From contig NZ_JAATHJ010000019.1 in assembly GCF_012034335.1 (NCBI RefSeq), positions 1 to 64,000 on the forward strand: a stretch of DNA of 64,000 bases. Reading direction: 5' to 3'. The stretch's first letter is position 1, and every line of letters begins with the position of its first letter. The stretch is from Alkalicoccus luteus. GTDB lineage: Bacteria > Bacillota > Bacilli > Bacillales > Salisediminibacteriaceae. Below, in pieces: positions 26,490 through 38,863 of the stretch. The position numbers and the translations under genes are program-made. The notes beneath the pieces are model-generated. The model made no database searches. It saw only the letters and a program-made list of their open reading frames with translations, and was not told the origin of the DNA.

Positions 26490-27356
26490 TCAGTCTTCGT
26501 TATCAAATAATCCAAGCTGCTTTGGAGCCGGACCCTTTACCGGCAGTCCGGCCATTTTCTGCAGCCGCTTTGCGTTGCCGGCTGCGTGACCTCCTGAATT
26601 GTTGTTAAATACGACTGTCACCGTGCGTGATTGGTTCGTTAATTCCTGTATTTTTTCGAGTATATCGTGGAGTTCTTCTTCGTTGTAGTCATACAAATAG
26701 CGGACTTCCCGCCATTTCTGTCCCGGTGCAGGTTTTTGCCAGGCTGCTTTGTTCCGCCCGTGCAGCCTCACCAGCGTATGGTCTTCCTGCGTGGCCTCTC
26801 CTACCCATGGAATCGACCGTTCACCGATCTGCGGTTCATCACAGACGCTGTGAATCCAGTTGTCCTGCTTCATGTAGTCTAGCGTTTTTTCCTTGTACGC
26901 TTCTTCATACCACGAGGCATGACGAAATTCGAGAGCCGCCGGAAAAAGCCGCAGCTCTTCCCGGAGCCACTTTATGTATTGCACGTGCTTTTGTGTGCAG
27001 TCAAACCAGGGCGGAAATTGACAGAGCACATAGGCGAGCTTGCCGGCTTCCAGCATCGGCTTAAACGCAAGCCTGAAGGCTTCGAGCATTTCCTCCCGTG
27101 AATCAAACGGATTTTTGCCGCGCTGATGGCCGGTCATACCCTGATAGGCTTTAGGGATAAACTGAAAACCTACCGGCGTCTCACTGATCCATTTCTGAAT
27201 GTTTTTTGCAGGCGGCACGGCGTAAAAAGACGAATCCAGTTCAACTGCCGGAAAGTGGCCGGCATATGCCTCCAGCTTGGATGCTTTCGATGGAAGATCC
27301 TCGTACAGCGAGTCATGGTCCCCCCAGCCGGTCAGTCCTACATCTATTCTGCCCAT
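26490..27356 (-). CDS. yunF: DUF72 family protein YunF
   Basis: TIM-barrel DUF72 protein of unknown function, about 288 residues. Family motifs are VGLTGWGDHD, FPAVELDSSFYAVP, LCQFPPWFDC, ALEFRHASWY and VVFNNNSGGHAAGNA. ATG 27356 has AAAGGAG 8 bp upstream. First gene of the yunF-yunE-yunD-thyA-dfrA run. Confidence 0.88.
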   Translation of the reverse strand: MGRIDVGLTGWGDHDSLYEDLPSKASKLEAYAGHFPAVELDSSFYAVPPAKNIQKWISETPVGFQFIPKAYQGMTGHQRGKNPFDSREEMLEAFRLAFKPMLEAGKLAYVLCQFPPWFDCTQKHVQYIKWLREELRLFPAALEFRHASWYEEAYKEKTLDYMKQDNWIHSVCDEPQIGERSIPWVGEATQEDHTLVRLHGRNKAAWQKPAPGQKWREVRYLYDYNEEELHDILEKIQELTNQSRTVTVVFNNNSGGHAAGNAKRLQKMAGLPVKGPAPKQLGLFDNED

Positions 27357-27431
27357 GATACCTGCTCCTTTCAAGTGCTTTTTCGCTTATTTGCTCTGAC
27401 CTTCTTTTCCCCGGGAAGAGAGAATTCGAAA

Positions 27432-27465
27432 CAAAAAGCGGATCCGCCGACAGGCAGATCCGCTT
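27432..27465 (-). terminator. Terminator of the suf operon
   Basis: Minus-strand stem AGCGGATC / GATCCGCT followed by T5, 16 bp after the sufB stop. Confidence 0.85.
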
Positions 27466-27480
27466 CAGAGCAAATGCGTC

Positions 27481-28878
27481 TTAACCGATTGAACCTTCCA
27501 TCTCAAATTTAATGAGACGGTTCATTTCAACCGCATATTCCATTGGAAGCTCCTTCGTGAATGGCTCAATGAAGCCCATTACGATCATTTCTGTAGCTTC
27601 CTGCTCGGAAACACCGCGGCTCATCAGATAGAAGAGCTGCTCTTCCGATACTTTGGAAACAGTCGCTTCGTGCTCAAGCGAAATGTTGTTGTTTAAAATT
27701 TCGTTGTACGGAATCGTATCAGACGTTGACTCGTTGTCCATGATGAGCGTATCACACTCAATGTTGGAACGGGAACGCTCTGATTTACGGCCAAAGTGCA
27801 CGATCCCGCGGTACGTTACTTTACCGCCATGCTTGGAAATGGACTTCGATACGATCGAAGAAGAACAGTCCGGAGCAAGGTGATGCATCTTAGCACCAGC
27901 ATCCTGATGCTGACCTTTACCTGCAATCGCAATGGAAAGAACGTTTCCGCGTGCACCGCGGCCTTTCATCACGACAGCCGGGTACTTCATCGTCAGCTTC
28001 GAACCGATATTTCCATCGACCCACTCCATTACGGCATTTTCTTCCGCAACGGCACGCTTCGTTACCAGGTTGAATACGTTCGGTGCCCAGTTCTGAATCG
28101 TCGTATAACGGCAATAAGCGTCTTTCTTTACGATGATTTCAACAACGGCACTGTGGAGAGAGTTCGTTGTATAAACCGGTGCTGTACAACCTTCCACATA
28201 GTGCACGGAGCTGTCTTCATCCGCGATGATCAGCGTACGCTCGAACTGACCCATGTTCTCTGAGTTAATTCGGAAGTAGGCCTGAAGCGGCGTGTCCGTT
28301 TTAATTCCCTTAGGAATATAGATAAAGGAACCGCCGGACCATACGGCAGAGTTCAGCGCAGCAAACTTGTTATCTGATGGAGGAATGACTTTACCGAAGT
28401 GCTCGCGGAAGATTTCTTCATCTTCTTTAAGCGCTGTATCGGTATCCTTGAAAATGATACCCTGTTCGGTCAGTTCTTCCTTCATGTTGTGATACACAAC
28501 TTCAGATTCATACTGTGCAGACACACCAGCAAGGTACTTCTGCTCTGCTTCCGGAATACCAAGCTTGTCAAACGTGTTCTTAATTTCTTCCGGCACTTCA
28601 TCCCAAGAACGCTCGGAACGCTCGGACGGCTTCACGTAATACGTGATCTCATCAAAATCGAGCTCGGAAAGATCGCCGCCCCACTGAGGCATCGGCATCT
28701 TATAAAATTGTTCCAGTGACTTCAGTCGGAAATCGAGCATCCACTGAGGTTCATCTTTAATCTTGGAGATTTCGCGCACGATCTCTTCGGTCAGACCCTT
28801 TTTCGAACGGAAAATCGAAACGTCCTTATCCGAAAAGCCGTACTGATACTCTTCCATTTCCGGCATTTTCTTCGCCAT
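27481..28878 (-). CDS. sufB: Fe-S cluster assembly protein SufB
   Basis: Scaffold subunit of the SufBCD complex, 465 residues, with the expected [35 protein letters not shown] and [13 protein letters not shown] segments. Last gene of sufC-sufD-sufS-sufU-sufB, the standard Bacillus order, 130 bp after sufU. AAGGAGG precedes the ATG. Confidence 0.97.
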   Translation of the reverse strand: MAKKMPEMEEYQYGFSDKDVSIFRSKKGLTEEIVREISKIKDEPQWMLDFRLKSLEQFYKMPMPQWGGDLSELDFDEITYYVKPSERSERSWDEVPEEIKNTFDKLGIPEAEQKYLAGVSAQYESEVVYHNMKEELTEQGIIFKDTDTALKEDEEIFREHFGKVIPPSDNKFAALNSAVWSGGSFIYIPKGIKTDTPLQAYFRINSENMGQFERTLIIADEDSSVHYVEGCTAPVYTTNSLHSAVVEIIVKKDAYCRYTTIQNWAPNVFNLVTKRAVAEENAVMEWVDGNIGSKLTMKYPAVVMKGRGARGNVLSIAIAGKGQHQDAGAKMHHLAPDCSSSIVSKSISKHGGKVTYRGIVHFGRKSERSRSNIECDTLIMDNESTSDTIPYNEILNNNISLEHEATVSKVSEEQLFYLMSRGVSEQEATEMIVMGFIEPFTKELPMEYAVEMNRLIKFEMEGSIG

Positions 28879-29008
28879 GGTGAAACCCTCCTTATAAATC
28901 TATCTGCAAAAAAACAGCACTGACGGTCTGTTCGTTCCTGTTCATTCAGGCGTTGTTAAACGCTGTAGGTTCATTTTACATCATATCGGCATCACTTACA
29001 AAAAACGA

Positions 29009-31975
<2,967 letters not shown>

Positions 31976-32000
31976 AGTCTACATCCTCCTCCTGCAGTGA

Positions 32001-32780
32001 TTACTGCCCAACCGTTTCGTCTTCGATACCGAGCTCTTCTTTAATCCAGTCATAACCCTGCTCTTCCAGCTTCTGAGCAAGCTCAGGTCCGCCGGATTTC
32101 ACGATGCGGCCCTGCATCATAACGTGAACGAAGTCCGGCTGAATGTAGTTGAGCAGACGCTGATAGTGCGTGATAATCATGCAGCCGAAGTCGTCGCTGC
32201 GAAGTTCGTTGATTCCTTTTGCTACTACTTTCAGTGCGTCGATGTCCAGACCGGAGTCAATTTCATCCAAAATAGCGATTTTCGGTTCAAGCATGAGCAG
32301 CTGCAGAATTTCGTTCCGCTTCTTTTCACCGCCGGAGAAACCTTCGTTCAGGTAACGGTGCTGGAACGACTGGTCAATCTCAAGCGTGCCCATCTTTTCA
32401 TCAATCTTACGGATGAACTGCATGAGGGAAACCTGGTCATCTTCGCCGCGGTCTGCGTTCATAGCAGAACGGATGAAGTCTGCGTTTGTCACACCAGATA
32501 CTTCACTTGGATACTGCATCGCCAGGAAAAGTCCGGCGCGAGCACGCTCGTCAACTTCCATTTCAAACAGGTCTTCACCATTGAACGTTGCTTCCCCGCT
32601 CGTTACTTCATAGTTAGGGTGTCCCATAAGGGCAGAGGCAAGTGTTGATTTACCTGTACCGTTTGGTCCCATGATAGCGTGAATTTCGCCACCTTTTACT
32701 TCAATGCCGAATCCTTTCAGAATTTCTTTTTCCTCGATGGATACGTGCAGATCTTTCACACTCAGGCTTGGCTTAGTCAT
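32001..32780 (-). CDS. sufC: SufC ATPase
   Basis: ABC-type ATPase of the Suf scaffold, soluble rather than a transporter, 259 residues. Walker A MGPNGTGKST, signature FSGGEKKRNEIL, Walker B IAILDEIDSGLD. ATG 32780 has GGAGGT 7 bp upstream, so the frame to 32795 is shortened. First gene of the suf operon. Confidence 0.96.
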   Translation of the reverse strand: MTKPSLSVKDLHVSIEEKEILKGFGIEVKGGEIHAIMGPNGTGKSTLASALMGHPNYEVTSGEATFNGEDLFEMEVDERARAGLFLAMQYPSEVSGVTNADFIRSAMNADRGEDDQVSLMQFIRKIDEKMGTLEIDQSFQHRYLNEGFSGGEKKRNEILQLLMLEPKIAILDEIDSGLDIDALKVVAKGINELRSDDFGCMIITHYQRLLNYIQPDFVHVMMQGRIVKSGGPELAQKLEEQGYDWIKEELGIEDETVGQ

Positions 32781-33099
32781 GAATGATACCTCCATATTTT
32801 TTGAAAGTTAGTTTATAGACATGTTATAATAAACGCTGTGCCGCAGCACGTTTCTATCATAACATAGGAACCTTCAATAGATTCTCAAATTATTTTCATT
32901 CTAATCTTATCTTATCTATTAACTGAGTTCAAGGAAAAGAGATAAATTCATAGTAAGTCAGCTGTATCAGCTAATCCGGAAGTTTTATAACATCCTTTTT
33001 ACTGAACATCCCAGCTTGTACATTCTCAATAGAATGTGCTTTTTTAATTGTAATTGATAATCAATCTTAATTAAAAGCGCTATGTTTCGCGCAGCACAT
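32781..33099 (-). promoter_or_regulatory. suf upstream region with a Fur-like palindrome
   Basis: Gene-free stretch in front of sufC. A 29-bp imperfect palindrome at 33045-33073 has the perfect core ATTGATAATCAAT (33053-33065), resembling the Fur/PerR-type box. A small hairpin ACATTCT/AGAATGT followed by T6 lies at 33019-33045 on plus. The palindrome is about 270 bp before sufC, so iron control of suf is only a guess. Confidence 0.4.
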
Positions 33100-33141
33100 A
33101 AAAAGCATGCCTGGAGACTTCTGTCCCGGCATGCTTTTTTT
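33100..33141. terminator. Strong bidirectional terminator
   Basis: Stem AAAAAGCATGCC / GGCATGCTTTTTTT. No large gene feeds it; the nearest is the small minus-strand ORF at 33166-33309. Confidence 0.8.
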
Positions 33142-33165
33142 CATGTATAGGATGGCTGTTTTGTT

Positions 33166-33309
33166 CTATCCGTGAAGAAACTGCTGTACGATTTTCTGGC
33201 TCTCTGCATACTCCTGATCCCTTGCAGCTTCTACCTGCATTCTGTTCTCAAGCTTGGAATTATATTCTCCGTAGCACATTCCGTGGGATGACTGCATTGC
33301 CTTTTCCAT
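33166..33309 (-). CDS. Possible 47-residue protein or remnant
   Basis: A minus-strand frame beginning MEKAMQSSHGMCYGEYNSKL, Glu/Gln-rich with a likely helical end, 25 bp before a strong terminator. No good ribosome site precedes this ATG. The frame stays open upstream to a TGA near 33345. A better site (GGAAGG) serves an overlapping frame whose product starts MSYPSYCDETH and is not recognisable. It may be a frameshifted remnant of a longer small gene. Confidence 0.3.
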   Translation of the reverse strand: MEKAMQSSHGMCYGEYNSKLENRMQVEAARDQEYAESQKIVQQFLHG

Positions 33310-33964
33310 TTCTACAGTGTGTTTCGTCGCAATAAGATGGATAGCTCATCACATTCCTTCCAGATAATTTGTCCTCTTGGTTTAAGGGATGCTTTAAGTA
33401 TAGTATGGAATCGTATGTGAACCAATGCGCATGGAACGTTATATTTTCTGACAATTCACTTTCCTTACTCATTTTCCGGATTCAAGTCGTCTATCTGTAC
33501 ATTTTGGCATATTTTCTCTCATATGCTCTGCATTTCACAAATGAAGCGCTTACATAGTGACGTACTTGTCTATCCCTTGGGCCCGTAAGGATCCCAGCTT
33601 ACGCCTCCCCTCCTTGAAAAGGAGGAAAACCTCCCTTTTCAAACGCAGGAAGCTAGGGCATGAAAAAAACCTGGTCATAGGAAAAGGCGTCTTTTTGAGA
33701 AGGAAGTCTTTGAAATGTGGATTAACATAGAAACACCCATTTACGATGACGCACCTCTCTTTCGCTTATCTGCCTAACTTGCGCACTTGCCCGCAGCTGT
33801 TCCTCTGCATGAATTCGTCGTACATTCGAGCGGGTGCGGCTTTTCAGGGCGCAGTGTTGCTTTAGCTGCGAGTTCAATTGCTTTTGGATCATACATTTCC
33901 GGCAGCTGACCTTATGCCATCGAATTATAAACGCATAGAGAGAAAGGATGTTTTGGACAGACGG
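33310..33964. other. Gene-free region left of element copy 2
   Basis: No recognised gene. At 33603-33643 two mutually exclusive hairpins can form around AAGGAGG (CCTCCTT-AAGGAGG, or TTGAAAAGG with CCTTTTCAA). On minus, a short frame around 33795-33905 reads GQLPEMYDPKAIELAAKATL, which looks protein-like but is stop-bounded, possibly a pseudogene scrap. Confidence 0.35.
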
Positions 33965-33993
33965 AAGACCGCCCTTCAGGTGAAGGACGGTCC
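33965..33993. repeat. Target-site duplication, distal copy (metQ terminator hairpin)
   Basis: A 29-bp hairpin sequence identical to 34714-34742, with arms GACCG-CCTTCA / TGAAGG-CGGTC. It lies directly left of element copy 2 with one extra C between. Confidence 0.85.
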
Positions 33994-33994
33994 C

Positions 33995-34713
33995 CAGGCT
34001 GTTGAAAAAGTCTTTCAACTTACCTATCTATTCGTTTGATGGTATTTCCCCTCTGTTTACCGGCGGAAGCTTGACGTGGGCTTGTCTTCAGCTATTTCTC
34101 AGGGTGACCCCTGGATCAAAAGAAGAAGGGCACGGCTTCACTCGGACACAGGCTTCTCGCGAGAAGCCTTTAAGACCCGGTCCGGCTCCACTCGCGCTTT
34201 TCATGCCGTTCAAGATCGAACGGCTATGAGGCTTCACTCGGACACAGGCTTCTTACAAGAAGCCTTCAAAAGCCAGTCCGGCTCCGCTCGTGCGTTGATG
34301 CCGTTCGCAGATCTGAACGGCACTGAATCTTCAGACTGCTTGTTGCGCCTCCGCCGGACACATCGGGGAAACGGCTCTGATTCGTGGAGAACAACGTCAC
34401 AACAGGCAGACGCGACTGCTTTCATTCCATTTATCATGAATTCGATGAAGGACGGGCATCCCTATTTAACATCGAAATGTATTCGATCCTGTATTGAAGC
34501 CGATCGTGCCTTCATAACGAGCACATGAAACGCACTGCAAGCTGCCGGCATCGAAGGATCTCGACTCCGGGAGGATCAGAACGAGGCGAAGATCCAGCGA
34601 TTCCCACAGCAGGAGGAATCGGTTAGCTGAGCCCGTTCCCTCCGGAAAGCGAGTGTCCGCAGATACAGGCAGATGCAATCTTATTTACCTAAAATGACTT
34701 TATCAACACTTTG
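33995..34713 (+). mobile_element. Terminator-targeted non-coding element, copy 2 (719 bp)
   Basis: Left end CAGGCTGTTGAAAAAGTC; inverted right end CAAAGTGTTGATAAAGTC. It shares blocks along its length with the copies at 9034 and 49740 but is about 190 bp longer. The extra length is mainly a tandem pair of 96-bp units at 34134-34229 and 34230-34325. Frames inside (34002-34229, 34076-34528) are not conserved between copies. No transposase. Confidence 0.8.
34134..34325. repeat. Tandem 96-bp units inside element copy 2
   Basis: Two diverged units, each with two hairpins. The first hairpin is AGGCTTCTCGCGAGAAGCCT in unit 1 and AGGCTTCTTACAAGAAGCCT in unit 2, a C-G to T-A compensatory change. The second hairpin has arms GCCGTTC / GAACGGC in both units with different loops. 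Confidence 0.8.
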
Positions 34714-34742
34714 AAGACCGCCCTTCAGGTGAAGGACGGTCC
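34714..34742 (-). repeat. Target-site duplication, proximal copy (metQ terminator)
   Basis: Second copy of the 29-bp hairpin, 15 bp past the metQ stop. It is the terminator hairpin met first by metNIQ transcripts. The following bases are element sequence, not a long T-run. Confidence 0.8.
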
Positions 34743-34757
34743 TGGTGGATGACGTCA

Positions 34758-35711
34758 TTACTCGGCTGGAATAACGGCGCCTTCGTATTCTTCTTCAATA
34801 AAGTCACGGACATCGTCAGAAAGCAGGACATCGACGAGAATATCCGCTCGTGGATCTTCTTCGTCTTCACCGCGGACAGCAATGACGTTAGCATACGGAT
34901 TGTCTTCAGCGGATTCCAGGGCGATCGCATCTTCCTGTGGATTGAGTCCTGCATCAAGCGCGTAGTTCGAGTTGATCAGAATCGCATCTGCTTCGTTGTT
35001 CTCGTAAGCAGTCGGCAGCAGTGCTGCCTCTACGTTTGCCTGGAAGTTAAAGTCACTCGGGTTTTCTGCGATATCGTCGACAGTTGCTTCAATACCGACA
35101 CCTTCCTCCAGCGTAATAAGACCTTCTTCTTCAAGCATTGTCAGAATACGTCCGTGGTCAGCTACGGAATCACTCATGATAATATCTGCACCTTCCGGCA
35201 GATCCTCAAGCGTATCGTAGTCCTGAGAATAAAGACCGATTGGCTCGATGTGAATGCCGCCTTTGTTTACGAAGTCGTAGCCGAACTCATCAATTTGCGA
35301 TTCGAGATACGGAACGTGCTGGAAGTAGTTCGCGTCCAGCTCTCCTTCATCGAGCGCCTGGTTAGGAAGAATGTAGTCGTTAAATGTCACAATCTCAAGC
35401 TCAATGCCTTCCTCTTCAAGCATTGGAGCGGCAAATTCCAGAATTTCAGCGTGCGGAATATTGGAAGCTCCTACCGTAAACGGCTCGAAATCTTCGGCAG
35501 CTTCTTCGTTTCCTGCATTAGCATCATTTTCTTCGTTCGCTTCGTCAGCATTATTGTTCTCAGCCTCACTGTTGTTTTCTACGTCCTCGACGTTGTTGGC
35601 GTTATCGCCGCTGTTGATCTCGGTCGTGTTATTATTTTCTCCTTCTCCGCACGCTGCTAGAAAAGCGAGTGAAAGAGCACTGATACCTGCGAGTTGAATA
35701 GTTCGTTTCAT
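34758..35711 (-). CDS. metQ: Methionine-binding lipoprotein MetQ
   Basis: Substrate-binding lipoprotein of the MetNIQ methionine importer (NlpA family), about 317 residues. The signal peptide ends LAAC (Cys21), followed by a roughly 50-residue Asn/Glu/Asp linker, then the domain with FTVGASNIPHAEILEFAAP and LDANYFQHVPYLE. ATG 35711 is chosen because the AGGAGG site is 10 bp upstream; ATG 35720 is too close. The acidic linker is unusually long for the family. Confidence 0.93.
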   Translation of the reverse strand: MKRTIQLAGISALSLAFLAACGEGENNNTTEINSGDNANNVEDVENNSEAENNNADEANEENDANAGNEEAAEDFEPFTVGASNIPHAEILEFAAPMLEEEGIELEIVTFNDYILPNQALDEGELDANYFQHVPYLESQIDEFGYDFVNKGGIHIEPIGLYSQDYDTLEDLPEGADIIMSDSVADHGRILTMLEEEGLITLEEGVGIEATVDDIAENPSDFNFQANVEAALLPTAYENNEADAILINSNYALDAGLNPQEDAIALESAEDNPYANVIAVRGEDEEDPRADILVDVLLSDDVRDFIEEEYEGAVIPAE

Positions 35712-35730
35712 TTGATTCATTCCTCCTGAT

Positions 35731-36414
35731 TTATCGTTTGTCTATTTTATTCGTAATCATATCGCCGATGAACTGCAGGGCAAATACAATTACAAGAATA
35801 ATCACTGTTGCTGTAAGCGTAATTTCCGGATTGTTTCGCTGGAAGCCGTCGCGGAAGGCAAGGTCCCCAAGTCCGCCGGCTCCGATGACACCTGCCATTG
35901 CCGTATAGCTTACGAGTGCAATCGCAGTTACTGTGATACCTGATACGAGCGCAGGCATCGATTCCGGAAGCAGTACTTTACGAATAATCTGGCCATTGGT
36001 TGCACCCATCGCTTTCGATGCTTCAATAACTCCTTTATCGATTTCCCGAAGAGCAATCTCCACCATCCGTGCATAAAACGGAGCTGCCCCGATGATCAGC
36101 GCCGGCAGTGCAGCAGACGGACCGAGAAAGGTTCCGACGATGGAGCGTGTAAATGGTATGAGCAGCACGATTAAGATAATGAACGGAATCGATCGGAATA
36201 TATTGACATATGCCCCAATCACAAAGTGTGCGGCTTTATTTTCCCAAAGCTGCTTTCGATCGGTTAAAAAGAGAAGCAGTCCAAGTACAATTCCAAAAAG
36301 AAAGGTAAACAGCAGTGCAACGACGGACATATATAAAGTTTCAACCGTTGCATTCCACATGTTATCCCAGTTCACATCTCCGAGAAATGCTGCTTGTATC
36401 AGCACATTATCCAC
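35731..36414 (-). CDS. metI: Methionine ABC transporter permease MetI (MetP)
   Basis: Membrane subunit of MetNIQ, 227 residues, five hydrophobic segments, with the ATPase-coupling EASKAMGATNGQIIRKVLLPESMPAL region. GTG start, overlapping the metN end by 8 bp; GGAGGTGA lies 6 bp upstream inside metN. Confidence 0.94.
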   Translation of the reverse strand: MDNVLIQAAFLGDVNWDNMWNATVETLYMSVVALLFTFLFGIVLGLLLFLTDRKQLWENKAAHFVIGAYVNIFRSIPFIILIVLLIPFTRSIVGTFLGPSAALPALIIGAAPFYARMVEIALREIDKGVIEASKAMGATNGQIIRKVLLPESMPALVSGITVTAIALVSYTAMAGVIGAGGLGDLAFRDGFQRNNPEITLTATVIILVIVFALQFIGDMITNKIDKR

Positions 36415-37432
36415 CGTGGATCACCTCCACTTCTACTTCCTGCTCGCGGATATAGGCGACCGCCTGCTGAACGGTTGCTGATTCCCCGTTCATACTGACA
36501 AACAGCGATCCGTAAGAGCCGTGCTGCGTCTGCGAAATTTTCCCTTGCAGAATACTAATGTCAACATCAAACTTGCGCACAACGTCCGTAATCAGCGGCC
36601 GCTGAGTATCGCCTCCTACAAACGTCAGCTGCAGCACGTGGCCAATTCCTTCTCTGTCCAGGAGGTGGTTCAGCGCCTCTTCCGTTTCTTCCGGCTCCGT
36701 AACCTGCTTCACGAATTCTTTCGTCATCGCCTGCTTTGGACGCCGGAAGATATCAAGCACGTCTCCCTGCTCGACAATTTTACCTGCTTCCATCACTGCA
36801 ACCCGGTGACAGATTTTCCGAATTACGTGCATTTCATGCGTGATCAGAACGATCGTGAGTCCAAGTTTTGCGTTTATATCAACGAGCAGATCAAGAATCG
36901 AGTCCGTTGTTTTCGGATCCAGCGCAGACGTTGCTTCGTCGCACAAGAGGACTTTCGGATCGTTAGCAAGCGCACGTGCAATGCCGACCCGCTGCTTCTG
37001 TCCCCCGCTGAGCTGGGACGGGTAAGAGCCTCCCCTGCCGTCAAGACCGACGAGCTGGATCAATTCATCAACCCTTTTTTTCTGATCCTGCTTTGATACC
37101 CCTTTAATTTCGAGCGGAAATGCAATGTTTTCTGCAACGGTACGCGACCAGAGCAGGTTAAAGTGCTGAAAGATCATGCCGATTTCCTGGCGGGCTTCTC
37201 TCAGCTTTCCTTTGGATAAACTGTGCATCGGCCTGCCCGCTACATCCACTTCACCGGAAGTTGGCGCTTCAAGCATGTTCAGCATGCGGATCAGCGTGCT
37301 TTTTCCCGCACCGCTGTAGCCGATCACACCGAATATTTCTCCTTTATCAATTGTCAGATCAATATCATCCACCGCACGGACATCGCCGTCCTTTGTATGG
37401 AAGATTTTCGCGAGCTTCGAGAGCGTAATCAA
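36407..37432 (-). CDS. metN: Methionine ABC transporter ATPase MetN
   Basis: ATP-binding subunit of the methionine importer, 341 residues. Walker A GYSGAGKSTLIRML, signature LSGGQKQRVGIARAL, Walker B KVLLCDEATSALDP, then a C-terminal NIL domain (about 265-341) that senses methionine. First gene of metN-metI-metQ, behind a SAM riboswitch. Confidence 0.96.
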   Translation of the reverse strand: MITLSKLAKIFHTKDGDVRAVDDIDLTIDKGEIFGVIGYSGAGKSTLIRMLNMLEAPTSGEVDVAGRPMHSLSKGKLREARQEIGMIFQHFNLLWSRTVAENIAFPLEIKGVSKQDQKKRVDELIQLVGLDGRGGSYPSQLSGGQKQRVGIARALANDPKVLLCDEATSALDPKTTDSILDLLVDINAKLGLTIVLITHEMHVIRKICHRVAVMEAGKIVEQGDVLDIFRRPKQAMTKEFVKQVTEPEETEEALNHLLDREGIGHVLQLTFVGGDTQRPLITDVVRKFDVDISILQGKISQTQHGSYGSLFVSMNGESATVQQAVAYIREQEVEVEVIHGG

Positions 37433-37525
37433 CTGAGAAACCCCTTTCCATCTATTTGCAATTAAACAGACCTCTTTAGTCTATTTAACGCACAGACGCG
37501 TTTAAGCAAAAAAATATTACATACG

Positions 37526-37695
37526 AAAAAAGCCCTTCTGCCAAACAGATGAGCAGAAAGGCTTCCTTGTGAAAGAAAAGCTTTCTTCTCATCTGCCGGA
37601 TGATCGTCATCCGCAGGAATTGGCACCTTCTGTACGCCTGTACAGTGGTTGCCGGGTTTCATCGGGCCAGTCCCTCCACCTCTCATGATAAGAAG
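37526..37695 (-). promoter_or_regulatory. SAM-I riboswitch (S-box) of metNIQ
   Basis: The aptamer is 37695-37585 on minus: P1 CTTCTTATC / GATGAGAAG, core GGTGGAGGGACTGGCCCGAT, then AACCCGGCAACC and GGTGCCAATTCC. The terminator is at 37526-37563, stem AGCC-TTCTGC / GCAGAA-GGCT and T6. High SAM should stop transcription before metN. Confidence 0.95.
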
Positions 37696-37722
37696 AGTAT
37701 TCGTTTTTTTCGTCTGTTATGG

Positions 37723-37751
37723 ATGTTATCACTGCGTTTTAGGGTTGTCAA
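37723..37751 (-). promoter_or_regulatory. Promoter of metNIQ
   Basis: TTGACA (37746-37751), 17 bp, TAACAT (37723-37728), upstream of the S-box. Confidence 0.75.
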
Positions 37752-38031
37752 TAAAAAAGATTGTGCCCTCAAGTAGCTGTTACATCTCCGCTCCAGCTTA
37801 GTCTGTTTCCCGTCAATACATCTGTATGCCTGTAATCATCAGAAGGTATTTATCACTTTATTGAAGACCGGAACAGAACGATCACCAGGATTTCCGGATC
37901 TGCATGATAAGACGGCTGCCCATATTATGAAAACAAAAACCGGACTATCCTGAAGCTCTGATACGAGCTTCAGCAGATAATCCGGTTTTTCATGTGTTTA
38001 AACGCTTTTACCCAAGCTTCATTAACAGAAA
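37752..38031 (-). terminator. Intergenic stretch with gcvH terminator
   Basis: A long interrupted hairpin at 37936-37989 (outer AAAACCGG/CCGGTTTT, inner TGAAGCTC/GAGCTTCA) ends the gcvH transcript. The rest shows no gene. Confidence 0.75.
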
Positions 38032-38415
38032 CTAGTCCTGATCAATCATATTCTGGTAGGCATCCGCGTCCATCAGCTTGTCGACGTCGCCCTGACTGGA
38101 CACTTCCACGACGACCATCCACGCCTGCTCATACGGAGATTCGTTCACGAGCTCTGGAGAATCTTCCAGTTCCTCATTGATTTCAACGACTTTTCCGCTC
38201 ACTGGTGCGTAAAGCTCGGAAACGGTTTTAACCGATTCGACGCTTCCAAATGGCTCATCTGCCTGAAGTTCATCTCCAACTTCCGGCAACTCAACGAATA
38301 CGATATCTCCTAACTCACTCTGGGCGAAATCAGTGATTCCGATTCGTACTTTCCCGTCTTCTTCTTTGACCCATTCGTGCTCTTCTGAATACTTATAATC
38401 CTTTGGCAGGCTCAT
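38032..38415 (-). CDS. gcvH: Glycine cleavage system H protein
   Basis: Lipoyl carrier protein of glycine cleavage, and a lipoyl relay point in Bacillus, 127 residues. The lipoylated lysine is in [19 protein letters not shown]. Strongly acidic. ATG 38415 gives the conserved start [15 protein letters not shown]; the longer frame is rejected. The GcvT/GcvP genes are not nearby, as in B. subtilis. Confidence 0.95.
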   Translation of the reverse strand: MSLPKDYKYSEEHEWVKEEDGKVRIGITDFAQSELGDIVFVELPEVGDELQADEPFGSVESVKTVSELYAPVSGKVVEINEELEDSPELVNESPYEQAWMVVVEVSSQGDVDKLMDADAYQNMIDQD

Positions 38416-38506
38416 GCTCCGGATCCCTCCATCTGCGTAGTAAGTAAACAAACACTTCCTCTTCCACTATAATATAACAGTCGCGGACACCGCAACCGGC
38501 GGAAGC

Positions 38507-38863
38507 TTATTTCCAGGTTTTCTCGTAGTCCGCTTCGCGGAAGCCGACCGTTACTTTTCCATTTGCTGCTGCAATCGGACGTTTGATCAGCATGCCGTCT
38601 GACGCAAGCAGCTCCAGCTGTTCCTCCTCAGACATGTCGGATAGCTTGTCTTTTAATCCAAGCTCGCGGTATTTCTGACCGCTTGTGTTGAAAAAGCGCT
38701 TTAAAGGCAGACCGCTCTGTTCGTGCAGCTGTTTCAGCTCATCTTTGGAAGGCGGATTCTCTGCAATATGTACCTCTTCCAGTTCGACTCCTTCACCTTC
38801 CAGCCACTTTTTTGCTTTTTTACACGTCGTGCATTTCGGATAATGATAAAACGTCATGCTCAT
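38507..38863 (-). CDS. yusI: ArsC/Spx family protein YusI
   Basis: Thioredoxin-fold protein of the arsenate-reductase-like family, 118 residues, with the redox motif YPKCTTCKKAKKWL and KRPIAA near the C-terminus. Role unknown (not shown to reduce arsenate). ATG 38863 has AAAGGAG 8 bp upstream. Its place between gcvH and the fad genes matches B. subtilis. Confidence 0.88.
   Translation of the reverse strand: MSMTFYHYPKCTTCKKAKKWLEGEGVELEEVHIAENPPSKDELKQLHEQSGLPLKRFFNTSGQKYRELGLKDKLSDMSEEEQLELLASDGMLIKRPIAAANGKVTVGFREADYEKTWK

Noticed and set aside
33722-34018. 98-codon minus-strand frame spanning the element edge
   Set aside because: It starts inside the mobile element and crosses the duplicated hairpin; a chance frame.
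34002-34528. Open frames inside element copy 2
   Set aside because: Not shared between copies; they run through the tandem hairpins.
37462-37686. Open frame over the metN leader
   Set aside because: It is the S-box riboswitch read as protein.
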